From Aureispira sp. CCB-QB1 (GTDB lineage Bacteria; Bacteroidota; Bacteroidia; Chitinophagales; Saprospiraceae): a DNA stretch of 45,677 nt. Positions 44,326-45,677 of the stretch are shown piece after piece. Each line of letters opens with the position of its first letter. The first letter of the stretch is position 1. The notes under the pieces were generated by a model, which saw nothing but the letters and a program-made list of their open reading frames with translations, ran no database searches and was not told where the DNA came from. Position numbers and translations under genes: made by a program. Location: the NCBI RefSeq assembly GCF_000724545.1, contig NZ_JHBV01000009.1, positions 1 to 45,677 of the forward strand, given 5' to 3'.

Positions 44326-45677
44326 ATGCGAATTATTTATCTTGTATTATGTTGTTTTTTATATTATAATAGCATAGCTCAAATAACTACCTTTAATAAA
44401 CGGGTGCAGTTGGGCTGTGGAAATACGATACTCACAGGTTTAGAAGTGACGGATTCTTGCTACTATGTTACAGGGGGGGCTTTAGATAGTAACAATAATT
44501 GTGATTTTGGTACGGTGTTTACGAAATACGATACTCTTGGTAATTTATTATTTTATAGAATAACTAGGGGGGTTGAAACGTGGTTTCCTTATCTAAGGAC
44601 AAATTTTCAAAATGAGTTAGTAACAGCCCCTTATTTTTATGACTCTACAGGAATGTATGGAGGCATTTTTATCTATGATAATATGGGAGGGGGAACAGTT
44701 ACACCTTTTTCTAACCCTTATATCGAGGGGACATTCATCCGCCCAGACGATATGCGAATAAGTAATGATAGCGGTTATATAATAACAAGCTCGATTAATG
44801 ATACAACAGGAGTAAGTGATGTAGGAATTCTAAAACTAGATCAACAAGGACAAAAAGAATGGCATGTAACAAGAGGCGTACCCCATTATGTAGAGCACAC
44901 TCCCTGCGTTTACGCCACGAACGACAATCACTATATAATTGGCTACCAACAAGACAACCTAAGTGGCGTACAAATGAACTACACGGTACGAAGCAAATTA
45001 GAAAAAATAGACAGCCTAGGCAATACGATTTGGACTTACCAAAGCCCCAATAACCAACAAATACATGGTGTGAACGATTTGATTCTGTCCAAAGATGGCG
45101 GCTTGGTGGTTGCCAGTGCATGGGGCTATGAAAGACTGAATAGCACAGGAACGTTTGCTAATTTTTTACACCATGGTTATATCTATAAATTAGATAGTGC
45201 TCAGAATTTTTTATGGGGTACAATATTACGTTCACCTATTGATGATTTAGCCAGTTTTCAGAAAATAATAGAGTTAGAGGATAGTACATTAGTTGCATTT
45301 GGGACAATATCACGAACATACCCTGCACAGAATCCAACACATTATATTATACACGGGCGAATTGTGAAACTATCGCCTCAAGGAGACAGCATTTGGAGCA
45401 GAGATTACGAGTATCTAAGCACAGCGAATGCACGGCACACGGTTTATGATGCCGAGCGAACGCCAGATGGAGGTTTTTTAGTATGTGGAGAAGCGAATGG
45501 AGTAGATACGATTCCTAGCAATCCGATTATTTTTCAGCAAGGTTGGTTGATAAAATTGGACGACCAGGGCTGCTTGGTGCCAGGTTGCCATACGACAACA
45601 GGCGTGCTGCCGCTAGAGCAAGGAGGAGCAATTTCTTTGTTGTTGTATCCCAATCCTACCACAGATTATTTGAATGT
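44326..45677 (+). CDS. T9SS-exported secreted protein, 3' end outside window
   Basis: An open frame of 450 codons running off the right edge. Signal peptide MRIIYLVLCCFLYYNSIA. The body has repeated phrases such as VTDSCYYVTGG, FTKYDTLGNLLFYRI, IGILKLDQQGQKEW-type, SKLEKIDSLGNTIWTY, DGGFLVCGEA and WLIKLDDQGCLVPGC, the pattern of propeller-like proteins common in T9SS cargo. The last visible residues, LLYPNPTTDYLNV, begin a T9SS type A sorting domain. Base composition alternates between AT-rich and GC-richer patches, as in the upstream gene. The start is 57 bp after that gene. No ligand known. Confidence 0.85.
   Translation, partial: MRIIYLVLCCFLYYNSIAQITTFNKRVQLGCGNTILTGLEVTDSCYYVTGGALDSNNNCDFGTVFTKYDTLGNLLFYRITRGVETWFPYLRTNFQNELVTAPYFYDSTGMYGGIFIYDNMGGGTVTPFSNPYIEGTFIRPDDMRISNDSGYIITSSINDTTGVSDVGILKLDQQGQKEWHVTRGVPHYVEHTPCVYATNDNHYIIGYQQDNLSGVQMNYTVRSKLEKIDSLGNTIWTYQSPNNQQIHGVNDLILSKDGGLVVASAWGYERLNSTGTFANFLHHGYIYKLDSAQNFLWGTILRSPIDDLASFQKIIELEDSTLVAFGTISRTYPAQNPTHYIIHGRIVKLSPQGDSIWSRDYEYLSTANARHTVYDAERTPDGGFLVCGEANGVDTIPSNPIIFQQGWLIKLDDQGCLVPGCHTTTGVLPLEQGGAISLLLYPNPTTDYLN

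Noticed and set aside
44795-45121. Minus-strand frame rich in Cys, His and Leu and the plus-strand frame at 44859-45053
   Set aside because: Both are shadows of the T9SS gene that runs from 44326 to the right edge.

Overview
The window looks like chromosomal DNA from a member of the phylum Bacteroidota, most likely a Saprospiria/Aureispira-like gliding or predatory marine bacterium. The visible reasons are low GC, surface proteins built from SprB repeats, both kinds of type IX secretion (T9SS) sorting domain (the gliding-type CHU_C domain at 19638-19907 and Por-type tails at about 44029-44265 and at the right edge), and promoters of the Bacteroidota form TTG-N17-23-TAnnTTTG. The genus is an inference. 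No rRNA, tRNA, CRISPR array, integrase or transposase was seen.

Layout. (1) 1-9106, minus: the first ~3035 codons of a giant secreted adhesin whose 3' end lies outside the window. It has a signal peptide, Ig/PKD-like modules, a parallel beta-helix carrying a ~300-residue glycine-rich segment, more PKD-like modules, then about twenty SprB repeats including a recent 954-bp duplication. (2) 9724-13893, plus: an ATP-grasp ligase, a helical unknown protein and a sodium:solute symporter, followed by a lone AT-rich HNH-like protein (13975-14604). (3) 15031-16713, plus: bifunctional FtcD of histidine breakdown. (4) 17001-19910, plus: a second SprB-repeat surface protein in which a lamin-tail-like domain is inserted inside the first SprB repeat. 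(5) 20003-28094: an orphan OmpR-type response regulator (minus), a thioesterase/YgjP metalloprotease pair (plus), a minus-strand operon (TPM membrane protein, double TIM44-like/zinc-ribbon protein, FAD oxidoreductase), a PLP transsulfuration enzyme and a DUF1015 protein.

(6) 28095-31268: a long AT-rich intergenic stretch with nested inverted repeats, then three diverged tandem paralogs of a family I do not recognise, each separated by sizeable non-coding DNA. (7) 31386-38968: DegT/StrS aminotransferase, YHYH lipoprotein and a membrane partner, MazG-like pyrophosphohydrolase and a polytopic membrane protein, Pcm repair methyltransferase, and a phosphohexomutase. (8) 39241-45677, plus: two T9SS-exported proteins. 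One is a 1675-residue BNR/VPS10-like propeller plus beta-helix protein, the other is cut by the right edge. Both show abrupt swings in base composition inside a single reading frame.

The housekeeping genes are scattered single enzymes. The theme of the window is a large, evolving cell-surface repertoire: repeat expansion, domain insertion and apparent cassette exchange in four secreted proteins. A short dispersed intergenic repeat (consensus close to ACCACGCAGTAGCAGCG followed by TAGCTA) occurs at three loci. I did not find a clear-cut new multi-gene system. The best candidates for something undescribed are the three-paralog locus, the domain-inside-a-repeat architecture, and the mosaic surface genes.
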